NCBI RefSeq assembly: GCF_900182705.1
Contig: NZ_FXTP01000010.1
Location: 1-64,000 of the forward strand
Length of the DNA: 64,000 bases
Direction of reading: 5' to 3'
Source of the DNA: Gracilimonas mengyeensis
GTDB lineage: Bacteria; Bacteroidota; Rhodothermia; Balneolales; Balneolaceae
A program made the position numbers and the translations under genes. Positions 33,577 to 42,896 of this stretch are shown here, piece by piece. A model generated the notes under the pieces. That model saw only the letters and a program-made list of their open reading frames with translations. It was not told the DNA's origin and did not search any database. Within the stretch, counting starts at the first letter, position 1; the number at the start of each line of letters is the position of its first letter.

Positions 33577-35475
33577 TCAGGAATTTTCATTGGTTAATTC
33601 AGTTAATCGCTCGCGTGCATAAGGGGCATAAAACCCTTTGGGATATTGAATGATTAATTCTTCATAGATATCGTGGGCATTTTTTGTTTCGTCAGGGTTT
33701 TCAGAACTAAAGCAATTTTCGGTAGAGGAACAATTTCCGGGGAGGACACTCAAACCGGTTTGTTCGGCAAGGTTAGCTTGTTTCCACATTAATTTTTCTT
33801 TGACCGGACTGTAATTGTTTTCAGATAAAAACTGACTGAGATTCGCCAGTTTTTCCCGTGCATTTTGATCATAAGTGTTCACATAAAAAAGCATGGCGTC
33901 GTCTTTAAGCGCCCGGAATGCAGGATCTTCAATCATATCCAGAAACTGGTCATTGCTCTTTGCCGATTCTCCATTGTTGTACTTGAATACAGCATCAGCA
34001 AACCTGTCTAGACTGCTTCCGGTGGAATCTTCCGCAATACCCTGTTGCAGCCAAAGGCGGAGCTCAAGGGCATCATTGGCATAATAGGAAGTATTTTGAC
34101 GCCCCAGGGATTTTAGCTGAATGGTTGCAAATTCATAATCCCCGGCATAAAAATCAGTGAGGGCTAAAAAGTAGCGGGTTTTTTCAGCCAGTCCGCCAAT
34201 ATCAGCCAGCTTGTTAGCCTTAGTAAGTGCAATGCGTGCCTGTGGGTAATTTTTCTTGGCAATTTGGATTCGTCCCTCCAGGTAGGCCAGTTCGGGAGAC
34301 TCAATCATGCTTGGTAAATTCTGTAATTTCTCCAGAGATTGTTCGGCTTCATCCAGGTCAAACACATGATCAAGGGCAATTTCTGCTTGTTTTATATGAA
34401 CATTACCCATCCTTGAATAATTGCTTGTTTCCGTTTCTATAGAATCCAGCATCACCGAAGCCAGTTGATAAAGGCTGTCCTTTTTATTTGTGTAATCAAG
34501 GCTGTAATCTTCTAAATACTTGGCCCATTTGGAATAGGTATTGGCCAGTTCTTCCATACTGCGCCATTTAATCTCACCGAAAGATTTCTCGATGTAGTAG
34601 GAAAAAGCTTCTTCCGCCAGCTTAAATTCATTGTTATCGGTAAGCTGCCGTCCCAGGTTGAACAACGAATAATTCAGTGAGGAGGAGCGGTTCTCATAGG
34701 TTTTAGCCGTGCTAAGTGCCCGCTGAAATAACTTATTTTCCTGTAGCAGCCATATCTGCAATTTGAAAAAGGTTTCGTACTCATCCTCTGCGGTAGATAA
34801 GTTATCCAGCCGTTCGTCCAGTTCCACAATGGTGATATCATACAAGAGCGGATCGTTATAGCGAAGCAAACTTCGTTGTATGTACGACATCTGTCCGGGA
34901 GACTCTTCCAGTAACTTCAGCCATTCTTGTATAGCAAGTTCATATTCACCGGCTTGCATGTAAGCATTTGCAATATCCCCAAAAAAGAAACTCTCGTTAT
35001 TGAAATCAATTCGGGCCTTTTTGTACACATCAACCGCTTCCATATATTCTCTCCGGTTGATCATGGTACGGGCTGTTTCCACATAGACCTGAAGCTTTTT
35101 GTAGTGTGCATCCAGGTTAGCCTTCCAGATCTCAAGGGCTTTTTCGGTAGATCCTTTGTAGTGATATAATTCACCCAATATGATATTCGCTTCACCGCTG
35201 AAGTTGGGTTGATCGGAAAAAGACTCAGCCACAGGTATTCCACGCTCATACTGCTTCAGCTGAATCAGGCAATTAATCAGTGTTTTGGCATAATTAAAAT
35301 TGTCTGGATTGTTTTGATGCAACTCTTCCAGCATGGGGAGAGCTTTCTCGTATTGATTCTTTTGCATCAACCGGTTAGCCAGCTGATAATCTCTGTTAAT
35401 CTGAGCCTGAGCCGGCAGAGATAACGCGAGTAGGAGAGCTGCCGTTAAAAAAGTAAGTAGCTTGATGTTGCCCAT
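33577..35475 (-). CDS. Secreted or periplasmic TPR protein
   Basis: I start at the ATG at 35475 (MGNIKLLTFLTAALLLALSL), which gives a clean signal peptide cleaved after AQAQ; a start at 35496 would overlap maf. The mature 607 residues are tetratricopeptide-like helix pairs (YQLANRLMQKNQYEKALPML, GELYHYKGSTEKALEIWKAN, AYMQAGEYELAIQEWLKLLE). The end, IYEELIIQYPKGFYAPYARE, resembles the tail of YbgF/BamD-like outer-membrane assembly TPRs. The molecular role is unknown. It begins 4 bp after maf and its stop nearly touches the next gene, so translation is coupled. Confidence 0.8.
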   Translation of the reverse strand: MGNIKLLTFLTAALLLALSLPAQAQINRDYQLANRLMQKNQYEKALPMLEELHQNNPDNFNYAKTLINCLIQLKQYERGIPVAESFSDQPNFSGEANIILGELYHYKGSTEKALEIWKANLDAHYKKLQVYVETARTMINRREYMEAVDVYKKARIDFNNESFFFGDIANAYMQAGEYELAIQEWLKLLEESPGQMSYIQRSLLRYNDPLLYDITIVELDERLDNLSTAEDEYETFFKLQIWLLQENKLFQRALSTAKTYENRSSSLNYSLFNLGRQLTDNNEFKLAEEAFSYYIEKSFGEIKWRSMEELANTYSKWAKYLEDYSLDYTNKKDSLYQLASVMLDSIETETSNYSRMGNVHIKQAEIALDHVFDLDEAEQSLEKLQNLPSMIESPELAYLEGRIQIAKKNYPQARIALTKANKLADIGGLAEKTRYFLALTDFYAGDYEFATIQLKSLGRQNTSYYANDALELRLWLQQGIAEDSTGSSLDRFADAVFKYNNGESAKSNDQFLDMIEDPAFRALKDDAMLFYVNTYDQNAREKLANLSQFLSENNYSPVKEKLMWKQANLAEQTGLSVLPGNCSSTENCFSSENPDETKNAHDIYEELIIQYPKGFYAPYARERLTELTNENS

Positions 35476-35479
35476 CGGG

Positions 35480-36076
35480 CTATGATAATGTTGCAAGTTC
35501 GGGATAAAAATGTTTTAGTTCGCGGAAAAAGCGATTTATGGGGAAACCGACCACGTTGTAATAGTCACCTTCAATTTTTTCTACAAAGATCGCTCCGAGG
35601 TCGTCTTGAATGCCATATGCCCCAGCTTTGTCCATAGGATGACCTTTCTTAACATAGGCATCTATTTCCTCTTCCCCTAACGCACTAAAGGTAACTTTTG
35701 TTTGCTCATAAAAACTGTGATACCCGGTAATCTCCGCGTTTTTATCAGTTTTAACAAATGAGACGCCTGTGTACACCCGGTGGGTGGTCTCACTCAGGCG
35801 TTTCAGGGTGGTTTTGGCTTCTTCTGGAGTAGCCGGTTTACCTAATATTTCCCCTTCATGCTCCACAATAGTATCAGAGCCAATGATGAAACACCCGGGC
35901 TGAGAAGCGGCAACTTCGGTAGCTTTAAGTTCAGCGAGTTCGCATACTACCTCCTCAGGGGTAGATTTTGTGGGATTTTCTTCGGCATGGCTGGGAATTA
36001 CTTCAAAAGTAAAACCGATTTGTTCTAAGAGTTTCTTCCTTCGCGGGCTTTTGGAAGCCAGTATAATTCGATGCAT
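35480..36076 (-). CDS. maf: Maf nucleoside triphosphate pyrophosphatase
   Basis: It removes modified or excess nucleotides (dTTP/UTP class by its motifs) and has been linked to septum arrest. The N-terminal ILASKSPRRKKLLEQIG, IIGSDTIVEHEG and the K(GHP)MDKAGAYGIQDD block are the signature parts; the final motif is VEKIEGDYYNVVGFP. The 198 residues are standard. First gene of the maf-TPR-exported protein operon, divergent from the DUF3098 gene. Confidence 0.94.
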   Translation of the reverse strand: MHRIILASKSPRRKKLLEQIGFTFEVIPSHAEENPTKSTPEEVVCELAELKATEVAASQPGCFIIGSDTIVEHEGEILGKPATPEEAKTTLKRLSETTHRVYTGVSFVKTDKNAEITGYHSFYEQTKVTFSALGEEEIDAYVKKGHPMDKAGAYGIQDDLGAIFVEKIEGDYYNVVGFPINRFFRELKHFYPELATLS

Positions 36077-36168
36077 TTATGAATAGCTGCTTTTTGGGAT
36101 TAACAGATAATTAGATAACTTTGCGTTCATATAACCGGAGAACCAGTCAAAGAATTTAATCAAATAAA

Positions 36169-36420
36169 ATGGCAAAACGAGGACGCGATACCAACGATAA
36201 GGCCCCGATGTTTTTTTCGGCCTATAATTACAAGCTGATTGGCCTTTCTATACTTCTAATTGTAGTTGGCTTCACCGCCATGTATATGGAAAATGCCGTG
36301 AACGGTTTTATCTCTCTCTACATCTCGCCCATATTAGTGATGGCCGGTTACATACTGGTTGTTTTTGCCATTATGAAGCACGACCGTGACAAGAATACCG
36401 AAACAGAAACCTCGAGTTAA
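36169..36420 (+). CDS. DUF3098 small membrane protein
   Basis: This 83-residue protein has two membrane helices at about 24-43 and 50-70, with a short charged N-terminus and a polar tail. FFSAYNYKLIGLSILLIVVG follows the pattern of DUF3098, a small family often beside cell-division and undecaprenyl-phosphate genes in Bacteroidota. Its function is unknown. The DUF92 gene begins 5 bp later with GTG, so they are co-translated. Confidence 0.8.
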   Translation: MAKRGRDTNDKAPMFFSAYNYKLIGLSILLIVVGFTAMYMENAVNGFISLYISPILVMAGYILVVFAIMKHDRDKNTETETSS

Positions 36421-36425
36421 TTCGG

Positions 36426-37250
36426 GTGTCTGACCGCCTGGTAAATATCTTTTTCTTCCTGGCATTGGTGTTTGTATTTATTTTAAATGCCGATGCAGAA
36501 GCACAGGTGCAGATTTTGCTGGCCTTTTGTTTAGCGGGATGTTTTGCTTTTATCGCTTTCATCTTTAATTGGCTGACCATTGACGGGGCTTCCGCTGCTT
36601 TTATATTCGGAACGGCTGCCTATGGTATAGGCGGACTTACCGCTGCTCTTGTGGTACTGGGCTTTTTTGTGACAGCCTCGGTACTATCCAAGAACGAATC
36701 TCACGAAGACATTCGCGCTGATAAAAAATTCAGGCGCAATGGAATACAAGTCTGGGCTAACGGGTTTTGGTTTACACTCTGGCTCTTTATTTGGTATTTG
36801 AGTGGTTATGATGTTTTTTTGATAGCCTCGGTGGCAGCCATCGCAGCCGCTACAGCCGATACCTGGGCCACCGAGATAGGGGCCAATAGACTGAATGCAA
36901 AAACCTGGTTGATTACCAGCCGCAAAAAAGTTCAGCCCGGAACCGATGGAGGAATAAGTATTTGGGGAAGCCTGGCGGCTTTGGGGGGCGCTATATTGAT
37001 CGCTTTTATTTTTTGGGGGATGCAGCAGCAAATGGCTATCCATACTATCGGAGTGATCGCTGTAACCGGATTTTTGGGTTGTACAATAGATTCTTACATT
37101 GGCGCCCGCTTCCAGCATAAAGTATATCGGGTACTGCCCGGAGGCTACGAGGGGTCAGAAATATATATTAGCAACAATTTAATAAACTGGATATCAGCAG
37201 GCCTGGCTTCGCTGATTAGTTTGATATTAATTTTAATTACTGGCTTATGA
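36426..37250 (+). CDS. DUF92 integral membrane protein (VTE6-like)
   Basis: This 274-residue protein has about seven membrane helices and starts at GTG (36426). The family motifs are GASAAFIFGTAAYGIGGL, the acidic ADTWATEIG and GTDGGISIWG, and the cytoplasmic KKVQPG. In plants and cyanobacteria DUF92 proteins include VTE6, a phytyl-phosphate kinase of the isoprenoid salvage pathway, so an isoprenyl-phosphate kinase activity is plausible but not proven. Its stop overlaps the next gene's start by four bases (ATGA). Confidence 0.85.
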   Translation: MSDRLVNIFFFLALVFVFILNADAEAQVQILLAFCLAGCFAFIAFIFNWLTIDGASAAFIFGTAAYGIGGLTAALVVLGFFVTASVLSKNESHEDIRADKKFRRNGIQVWANGFWFTLWLFIWYLSGYDVFLIASVAAIAAATADTWATEIGANRLNAKTWLITSRKKVQPGTDGGISIWGSLAALGGAILIAFIFWGMQQQMAIHTIGVIAVTGFLGCTIDSYIGARFQHKVYRVLPGGYEGSEIYISNNLINWISAGLASLISLILILITGL

Positions 37251-38548
37251 AATGGTATAGAAAGTTACACTGGCAAATTATCATTGGTTTATTTTTAGGA
37301 TTGATATGGGGCTTAGTAGCCAACTTTGCCGGTCTTAACGAATTTACCACCGATTACATCAAACCTATCGGTACCATTTTCATCAAACTGCTGGTATTGA
37401 TTGCAGTGCCTTTGGTGTTGGTTTCGTTGGTTACCGGCGTTACCAGTCTTAACGACACCACTCAGCTTTCACGCATGGGCGGAAAAACCATCGGGATCTA
37501 TGCCCTTACCACCGTTTGTGCGATAACCATTGGGCTTATCACTGTAAATGTTATTCAACCCGGAAAAACCCTGCCGCCCGAAACCAGGGATAAATTGCAG
37601 ACAACCTACAGTGCTTCCATCGAAGACCGCAGCCAGAGTGCCCAGGAAGTGATGGACCGTGGTCCGCTGGATTTCTTCGTTGATATCGTACCTGAGAACC
37701 TGATTAATGCCGCCTCCGATAACTCCAATATGTTGCAGGTGGTATTTGTAGCTATTCTTTTAGGAATAGGAATCATCCAGATAGGAGGGCCTAAAGCAGA
37801 GTTATTAACTAAGGGGTTTGATGCTTTGAACGATGTGATTATACGCATCGTAGAGCTGATTATGCTCACCGCACCCTACGGGGTCTTTGCGCTGATGGCT
37901 TCCCTGTTGATAGATTTAGCCGGGGATGATTTAAGTGAGGCCCTTGAGCTGCTTTATGCCTTAGGCTGGTACTGCTTGGCTGTACTTATCGGGCTTACCA
38001 TTCATGTATTTGTGGTTTATGCCAGCCTATTTAAAGCCACCAGTGATATGAAGCTTTCAACGTTTTTCAAAGCTATTCAGCCGGCTATGTTGCTCGGTTT
38101 TAGTACCAGTTCCAGTGCGGCGACTTTGCCTGTAACCATGGAAAGGGTAGAGAAGAACCTGGGCGTTGAAGATGAAGTTGCCAGTTTTGTGTTGCCGGTT
38201 GGTGCTACGGTAAATATGGATGGCACCAGTTTATACCAGGCCATCGCTGCCGTATTTATTGCCCAGGCCTTAGGGATGGATCTTACTATTGTGGAACAAC
38301 TTACCATTGTATTAACCGCTACAGCCGCTTCTATTGGTGCCGCCGGTGTACCCGGCGCAGGCATCGTAATGCTGGTAATTGTACTGGAAGCCATACAGGT
38401 GCCAACCGCAGGTATTGCGCTCATTTTAGGGGTGGATCGTATTTTGGATATGTTCCGGACGATGGTAAACGTGACAGGGGATGCAGCGGTATCTGTGGCT
38501 GTGGCTTCCACAGAAGGACGTTTAGGGGAGCCCAACCTGGATGATTAA
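37247..38548 (+). CDS. Dicarboxylate/glutamate:cation symporter (DAACS family)
   Basis: A 433-residue inner-membrane sodium- or proton-coupled carrier of the GltP/DctA type. The hairpin-1 motif STSSSAATLPVTM and the TM7 signature VNMDGTSLYQAIAAVFIAQ (NMDGT) are present. So are hairpin 2 (SIGAAGVPGAGIVML) and the TM8 motif DRILDMFRTMVNVTGD, where Asp and Arg contact the substrate. Arg in that helix fits an acidic amino acid or C4-dicarboxylate substrate. It overlaps the DUF92 gene by ATGA. It is third in the operon. Confidence 0.95.
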   Translation: MKWYRKLHWQIIIGLFLGLIWGLVANFAGLNEFTTDYIKPIGTIFIKLLVLIAVPLVLVSLVTGVTSLNDTTQLSRMGGKTIGIYALTTVCAITIGLITVNVIQPGKTLPPETRDKLQTTYSASIEDRSQSAQEVMDRGPLDFFVDIVPENLINAASDNSNMLQVVFVAILLGIGIIQIGGPKAELLTKGFDALNDVIIRIVELIMLTAPYGVFALMASLLIDLAGDDLSEALELLYALGWYCLAVLIGLTIHVFVVYASLFKATSDMKLSTFFKAIQPAMLLGFSTSSSAATLPVTMERVEKNLGVEDEVASFVLPVGATVNMDGTSLYQAIAAVFIAQALGMDLTIVEQLTIVLTATAASIGAAGVPGAGIVMLVIVLEAIQVPTAGIALILGVDRILDMFRTMVNVTGDAAVSVAVASTEGRLGEPNLDD

Positions 38549-38638
38549 AATTTCCTGAGCCAGGATTTTTAATATGCCTTTATCCCTGAAAATCTGTTAA
38601 TTAGATTGTTGTTAGCAATTAATGTAGCCCAAGTGCCT

Positions 38639-41428
38639 ATGGCCTTAAAGTTACTATCCGGTACATACGCTAAATTCCTACATATCGCCCTTTTCGTTTT
38701 GGTTTTTCAGCCAATTACGCCTGTTGCAGCTCAAACCGTGTTGCTGCCGGGTGATGTAGCGGTGGTGTCTGTAAGTGCAGACAGCCAATGGGTTGACTTT
38801 ATCCCACTTTTAGATATTGAGAAAGGCACAGAGTTGTATATAGGGGAAGGCATCTGGGATGATACTGCGCACACGCTTAAGGGGCAAGAGATTCTTGTGC
38901 GTTTTGACGAGACTGTTGAAGCCGGTTCACATCTGCACATAGCCAAACATAACGAACAACGCATTTCTGTTACCGGGGATTTCTCTTTTAAGGGCGATAC
39001 CCACCGGATTTTTATCTATCAAAAAGAAAATCATAAGTACCGGTTTATCACCGCAGCAGGATGGGGAGCCGGACCACTTTGGAACAATGACGAAATAGAT
39101 AATGCCTCAGATCTTCCGGAAAGTCTTCAGCAAAAAGAAAATACGGTTTTAAATCTTGGTAGCTTGCCAAACTATCAATATTACCTGCGAAACGGGGCCA
39201 GCGGAACCCCGCGATTGATCCGCAAATTTGTGTACGACGAAGCCAATTGGCGTACCCGCCCCGATCAGCCTTTTACCCGCTTTGGTACTTCATTCAACAT
39301 GCTGAAGCCTCCGGTTATTCTTTTTGAGAACAGTGTTTCTACCGTAAAAGAAAGTGATACTACGGCCACCTTGAATGTGGCCATTTACGGGCATGATGGC
39401 TCCCGGTTAACCGTAGATGTTCTTTTTGATTCGCTGCGCAGTACTGCTTCATATGCTGATTTTTCAACGCCAGACACTTTGCATCAAATAAATTTTACGG
39501 GCTTAATTGGAGATGCCGTTTTTGAAGTGCACGTACCAATAGTCGACGATCAGGTTTATGAAGGTACTGAAAGCGCGATTTACGAATTGGGTGGTCTCAC
39601 ACAAGGAAACTTCGGGGACTTTTTGACCCACAGCTTAATTATCAGAGATAATGAAGTGCCAGAGGTTGAAATAATCAGTGTGCAAAAGCTTGCCAATGGC
39701 GTGGAACAGGTAGAGATTAGAAATGAAGAATATTATCCTATATCCTTGCAGGGGTGGAGTTTTAAAGTGGGAAAAAACCGTTTCTATTTTAATGAGAATA
39801 TCCGTCTTGCGGCGAATGAAACTTTACTATGGCAATCCAACAGCCAACCAGACCATCAACCCGAAGAAGGAGCCCGTTATTTTGCTGCCCAATTAAACGA
39901 AGAATTACTACAGGCAGGTAAAACATTATTTTTGTTGGATGAATATGAGAATATTATTACCCGTTCTCAGACCGTTTCCATGGATTTAGCTCAAAGAAAT
40001 ACAGCGATAGACAAAATCTCCTCCGGAAGTACCGCTACGCCCGAACATGTTGCAGCTTTGACACAGAGCGGTTTAGGAACTATGGAAGCAACCACAGCTG
40101 AAAAACAGTCCAGATGGCAAGCTATTCCGTTGAATAGGATATTAAAGGAGCAGTTTCCTGATAAGGAATTTTATTACTGGAATGCTATCGACAAAACCTT
40201 TCAGGAAGTGAATTCAGATGATGTTACAGGTATTGGATTTAGTGCAATAGAACCCGGCGAAAAGAGAATTTTTGAAGGACTGCAGGCTAAAGTACCGGCA
40301 GAATCCATGGAGTTGACCGCACAGATGGCAGCCATTGATAAAGATGAAAATGGTGCAATTGACGGATTGGAAGGTCTCAACTTATTATATAATAATACAT
40401 CCCAAACGTTTACGGCTGCCGATTTTTTAGAAGGATGGAAACAGGATTATCCCGAAATAGAACTGGATAATAACCTTTACCTGGTGCGAAACAATGCAGA
40501 GGGAAAATTGGTGTATGAGCTTTTAAAAGCTGGAGATGTTATTTCATCAGAACAAGCTTTTTGGATACAAGTCAACTCGCCCCTGGAGCTTGATACGTAC
40601 TCGGTTCGTCTATTGATGAGAGAGGGAGAGTTGGTTACAGATCAGCCAAGGGAAAATGCAGGGATACAGTTTCGTTTTACGGCGGGAGCCATCACGCAAA
40701 AAGTAGACTTGCAGCTTTACGAGGATGAAATTCCGGATATACCCCGTAATTTAAACATGTATGAAGCTTTGTTATTTTCAGGGCATCAGGATTTAGATAT
40801 CGCATTTGGACACACGGGCGAGTATTATAGTAAGGCAACAATTTCCAATACTTTAAATACTCAGCGTTCTTATCCATTATGGCTCAGAGTTCCTGCAGAA
40901 GGAACTACGGTTACACTTGAAATTGGGAAATGGGAAGAAATTCCTGAAGGCTGGAACATCACACTGTTGGATCAGTTTACAGAGAAGCAATATGATCTAA
41001 CGAAAAATTTTAATCTACGTTTTGAAACCGGCGTTCATGAAACTGTTCAGGGTAGTGATGAAGAGGAAACTTCACCGGTACTTGTTCAGCGCTTTATGGT
41101 GACCATTACTCCACCTGAAGCTGAAGCCGAGGCAGCTAATGTTAATGAAGAGCTGGACGTGCCCAGGGAGATAGAGCTGCATCAGAATTATCCAAACCCA
41201 TTTAATCCCGCTACAGCAATTTCTTTTTATTTGCCCGAAACGCAATGGGTCCGGTTGTCTGTTTTTAATATTGTAGGCCAGCCGGTAGCAATTATAACGG
41301 AAGGAACATTGTCAGCCGGGGAACATCAATTTGAGTGGAATGCCGCAGATAAACCCAGTGGAATGTATATTTACCAGCTGGAAGTAGGCAATAAAGTAAT
41401 GACCCGAAAGATGACTTTAGTAAAATAA
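38639..41428 (+). CDS. Large secreted protein with type IX sorting domain
   Basis: The frame is open from a TTG at 38606; I choose the ATG at 38639 because it gives a normal signal peptide (ALFVLVF to VAAQ). The roughly 900 mature residues begin with a domain like the N-terminal region of lamin-tail/exonuclease-linked secreted proteins (LPGDVAVVSVSADSQWVDFIP). They continue with a Calx-beta-like strand domain (ESDTTATLNVAIYG, VPIVDDQVYEGTESA) and an LTD-like unit (VEQVEIRNEEYYPISLQGWS). An EF-hand/dockerin-like DKDENGAIDGLEGL follows, then a C-terminal sorting domain with NYPNPFNPATAISFYLPE and GMYIYQLEVG..KMTLVK. It should be exported by the Sec and T9SS routes. Enzyme activity is not visible. 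Confidence 0.85.
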   Translation: MALKLLSGTYAKFLHIALFVLVFQPITPVAAQTVLLPGDVAVVSVSADSQWVDFIPLLDIEKGTELYIGEGIWDDTAHTLKGQEILVRFDETVEAGSHLHIAKHNEQRISVTGDFSFKGDTHRIFIYQKENHKYRFITAAGWGAGPLWNNDEIDNASDLPESLQQKENTVLNLGSLPNYQYYLRNGASGTPRLIRKFVYDEANWRTRPDQPFTRFGTSFNMLKPPVILFENSVSTVKESDTTATLNVAIYGHDGSRLTVDVLFDSLRSTASYADFSTPDTLHQINFTGLIGDAVFEVHVPIVDDQVYEGTESAIYELGGLTQGNFGDFLTHSLIIRDNEVPEVEIISVQKLANGVEQVEIRNEEYYPISLQGWSFKVGKNRFYFNENIRLAANETLLWQSNSQPDHQPEEGARYFAAQLNEELLQAGKTLFLLDEYENIITRSQTVSMDLAQRNTAIDKISSGSTATPEHVAALTQSGLGTMEATTAEKQSRWQAIPLNRILKEQFPDKEFYYWNAIDKTFQEVNSDDVTGIGFSAIEPGEKRIFEGLQAKVPAESMELTAQMAAIDKDENGAIDGLEGLNLLYNNTSQTFTAADFLEGWKQDYPEIELDNNLYLVRNNAEGKLVYELLKAGDVISSEQAFWIQVNSPLELDTYSVRLLMREGELVTDQPRENAGIQFRFTAGAITQKVDLQLYEDEIPDIPRNLNMYEALLFSGHQDLDIAFGHTGEYYSKATISNTLNTQRSYPLWLRVPAEGTTVTLEIGKWEEIPEGWNITLLDQFTEKQYDLTKNFNLRFETGVHETVQGSDEEETSPVLVQRFMVTITPPEAEAEAANVNEELDVPREIELHQNYPNPFNPATAISFYLPETQWVRLSVFNIVGQPVAIITEGTLSAGEHQFEWNAADKPSGMYIYQLEVGNKVMTRKMTLVK

Positions 41429-41514
41429 AATAGAAAGTGAACAATTTTTTATTTTAAAAAGTTAATACAACAGAACCTTAATAAATCAAACAAGGACTTA
41501 CGTTTAAAACCATC

Positions 41515-42339
41515 ATGCAGTTTAAAACAATTCAAGGGGTGGAAGTACCCGAAATAGGATTAGGTACTCACCGGCTAATTGGAAAAGAGTGCGAGGATAT
41601 TGTAAAGAAGGCTCTAAATATGGGGTACCGGCATATTGATACCGCACAGAGCTATAAAAATGAACGGGAGGTAGGTACGGCCATAAAGAGATCTCATATA
41701 GACAGGGAAGAGATTTTTCTGACTACAAAGATTTGGCATACCAGTCTTGAGAAAGATGAAGTGCTGAAAGTAGCAGAAAGTGCTTTGCGTGAGCTTGATA
41801 CGCCCTATGTTGACCTGTTGCTCGTGCATTGGCCGAACGAAGAGGTTGATATCGAAAAAACACTGGAATCATTTTTATCCCTTCGGGATCAGGGCAAGGC
41901 ATTGAATATTGGTGTAGCTAATTTCCCGTTGAAGCTTTTAAGGGAAGTGAATGAAGAGCTGGCGGCTCCAATTTTTTGTAACCAGGTTGAATACCATCCT
42001 ATGCTTGGGCAGTTTGACCTGCTGGATTATACTGCCGAGCATGACATAATGTTTACCGCTTATTCACCCCTGGCGCAGGGTCAGGCACTGGACATTCCTC
42101 TTATTAAAGAACTTGCCGAGAAATATGATAAAACTCCAGCACAGATTGTGCTCAGATGGCTTATCGAACAAGAACAGGTAGTAGCTATTCCGAAAGCTTC
42201 TTCAGAAGAACACCTGAAAGAAAATATCGATATCTATGATTTTGCCCTGGAAGATGATGACTTCTATGCCATCGATGATCTGGATAAATCTACCCGCTTA
42301 ACCAATCCTGATTTTGCCCCTGAATGGGATAGTGAGTAA
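41515..42339 (+). CDS. Aldo/keto reductase
   Basis: An NADPH-dependent TIM-barrel reductase of 274 residues. The catalytic tetrad is visible: Asp and Tyr in HIDTAQSYKNE (about 42-52), Lys in LTTKIW and His in LLLVHWPN. The cofactor loop IPKASSEEHLKENI near the end is that of NADPH-binding AKRs. Length and motifs match the bacterial 2,5-diketo-D-gluconate reductase-like group, which also reduces methylglyoxal. The in vivo substrate is unknown. It converges with hsp20 over a shared terminator. Confidence 0.9.
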   Translation: MQFKTIQGVEVPEIGLGTHRLIGKECEDIVKKALNMGYRHIDTAQSYKNEREVGTAIKRSHIDREEIFLTTKIWHTSLEKDEVLKVAESALRELDTPYVDLLLVHWPNEEVDIEKTLESFLSLRDQGKALNIGVANFPLKLLREVNEELAAPIFCNQVEYHPMLGQFDLLDYTAEHDIMFTAYSPLAQGQALDIPLIKELAEKYDKTPAQIVLRWLIEQEQVVAIPKASSEEHLKENIDIYDFALEDDDFYAIDDLDKSTRLTNPDFAPEWDSE

Positions 42340-42378
42340 TATTTTATTGCTGCTCAGATTTAAAATACATTCATAGAG

Positions 42379-42404
42379 CAAAGGCCCGAGTAGCCGGGCC
42401 TTTG
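42379..42404. terminator. Shared terminator between aldo/keto reductase and hsp20
   Basis: CAAAGGCCCG and CGGGCCTTTG make a perfect 10-pair stem with an AGTAGC loop between two converging genes. A short U-rich tail (TCATTT) follows on plus. Confidence 0.7.
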
Positions 42405-42434
42405 TCATTTCATGTATGATTTAGCTGTAGCAGT

Positions 42435-42896
42435 TTAGCTAATCGTGATTTTCCTGGCAGCTTTTTCTTTAATCTTGGGAACCGTGATTTGCAGTACACC
42501 ATTTTCGTAATGTGCCTTGATCTTATCCCGGTCTATGATATCGCCAGGAAGGGGCAATGAACGGCTGAATTTGCCAAATCGGCTTTCGAGCCGGTGATAT
42601 CGTCGTCCATTTTCTTTACGCTCCATTTTACGTTCGCCACTAATGGTTAGCAAGCCGCTTTCATAGCTTAGCTCGAAATCATTTTTATTCATGCCGGGCA
42701 GTGCAACTGAAACCTCAAACTCTTTATCGGTTTCGTATACATTGAGTTCCGGAATGAAAGAAGCATTTCGTAAACCGGAAGTGCCCGCAGCATTTTCAAA
42801 CATTTCGTCAATCCAGTTCGAAATCTTGAGTGGAGCAGGTTGCTGGTTATCATTCCAAAGTGTTGGAAAGTTTTCAGTTTTTGTTCGCATTAACAT
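42435..42896 (-). CDS. Hsp20/alpha-crystallin small heat shock protein
   Basis: This ATP-independent holdase of 153 residues keeps unfolding proteins soluble. The alpha-crystallin domain spans about 50-150, with FIPELNVYETDKEFEVSVALPGM, the beta5-6 region YESGLLTISGERK, FSRSLPLPGDI and the terminal AHYENGVLQITVPK. The C-terminal ARKITIS is the usual I-x-I-type anchor. The start has a full consensus Shine-Dalgarno AAGGAGGATAAACCT just upstream (42912-42897), rare in this window and consistent with strong expression. An operator-like inverted repeat is about 120 bp upstream. Confidence 0.95.
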   Translation of the reverse strand: MLMRTKTENFPTLWNDNQQPAPLKISNWIDEMFENAAGTSGLRNASFIPELNVYETDKEFEVSVALPGMNKNDFELSYESGLLTISGERKMERKENGRRYHRLESRFGKFSRSLPLPGDIIDRDKIKAHYENGVLQITVPKIKEKAARKITIS

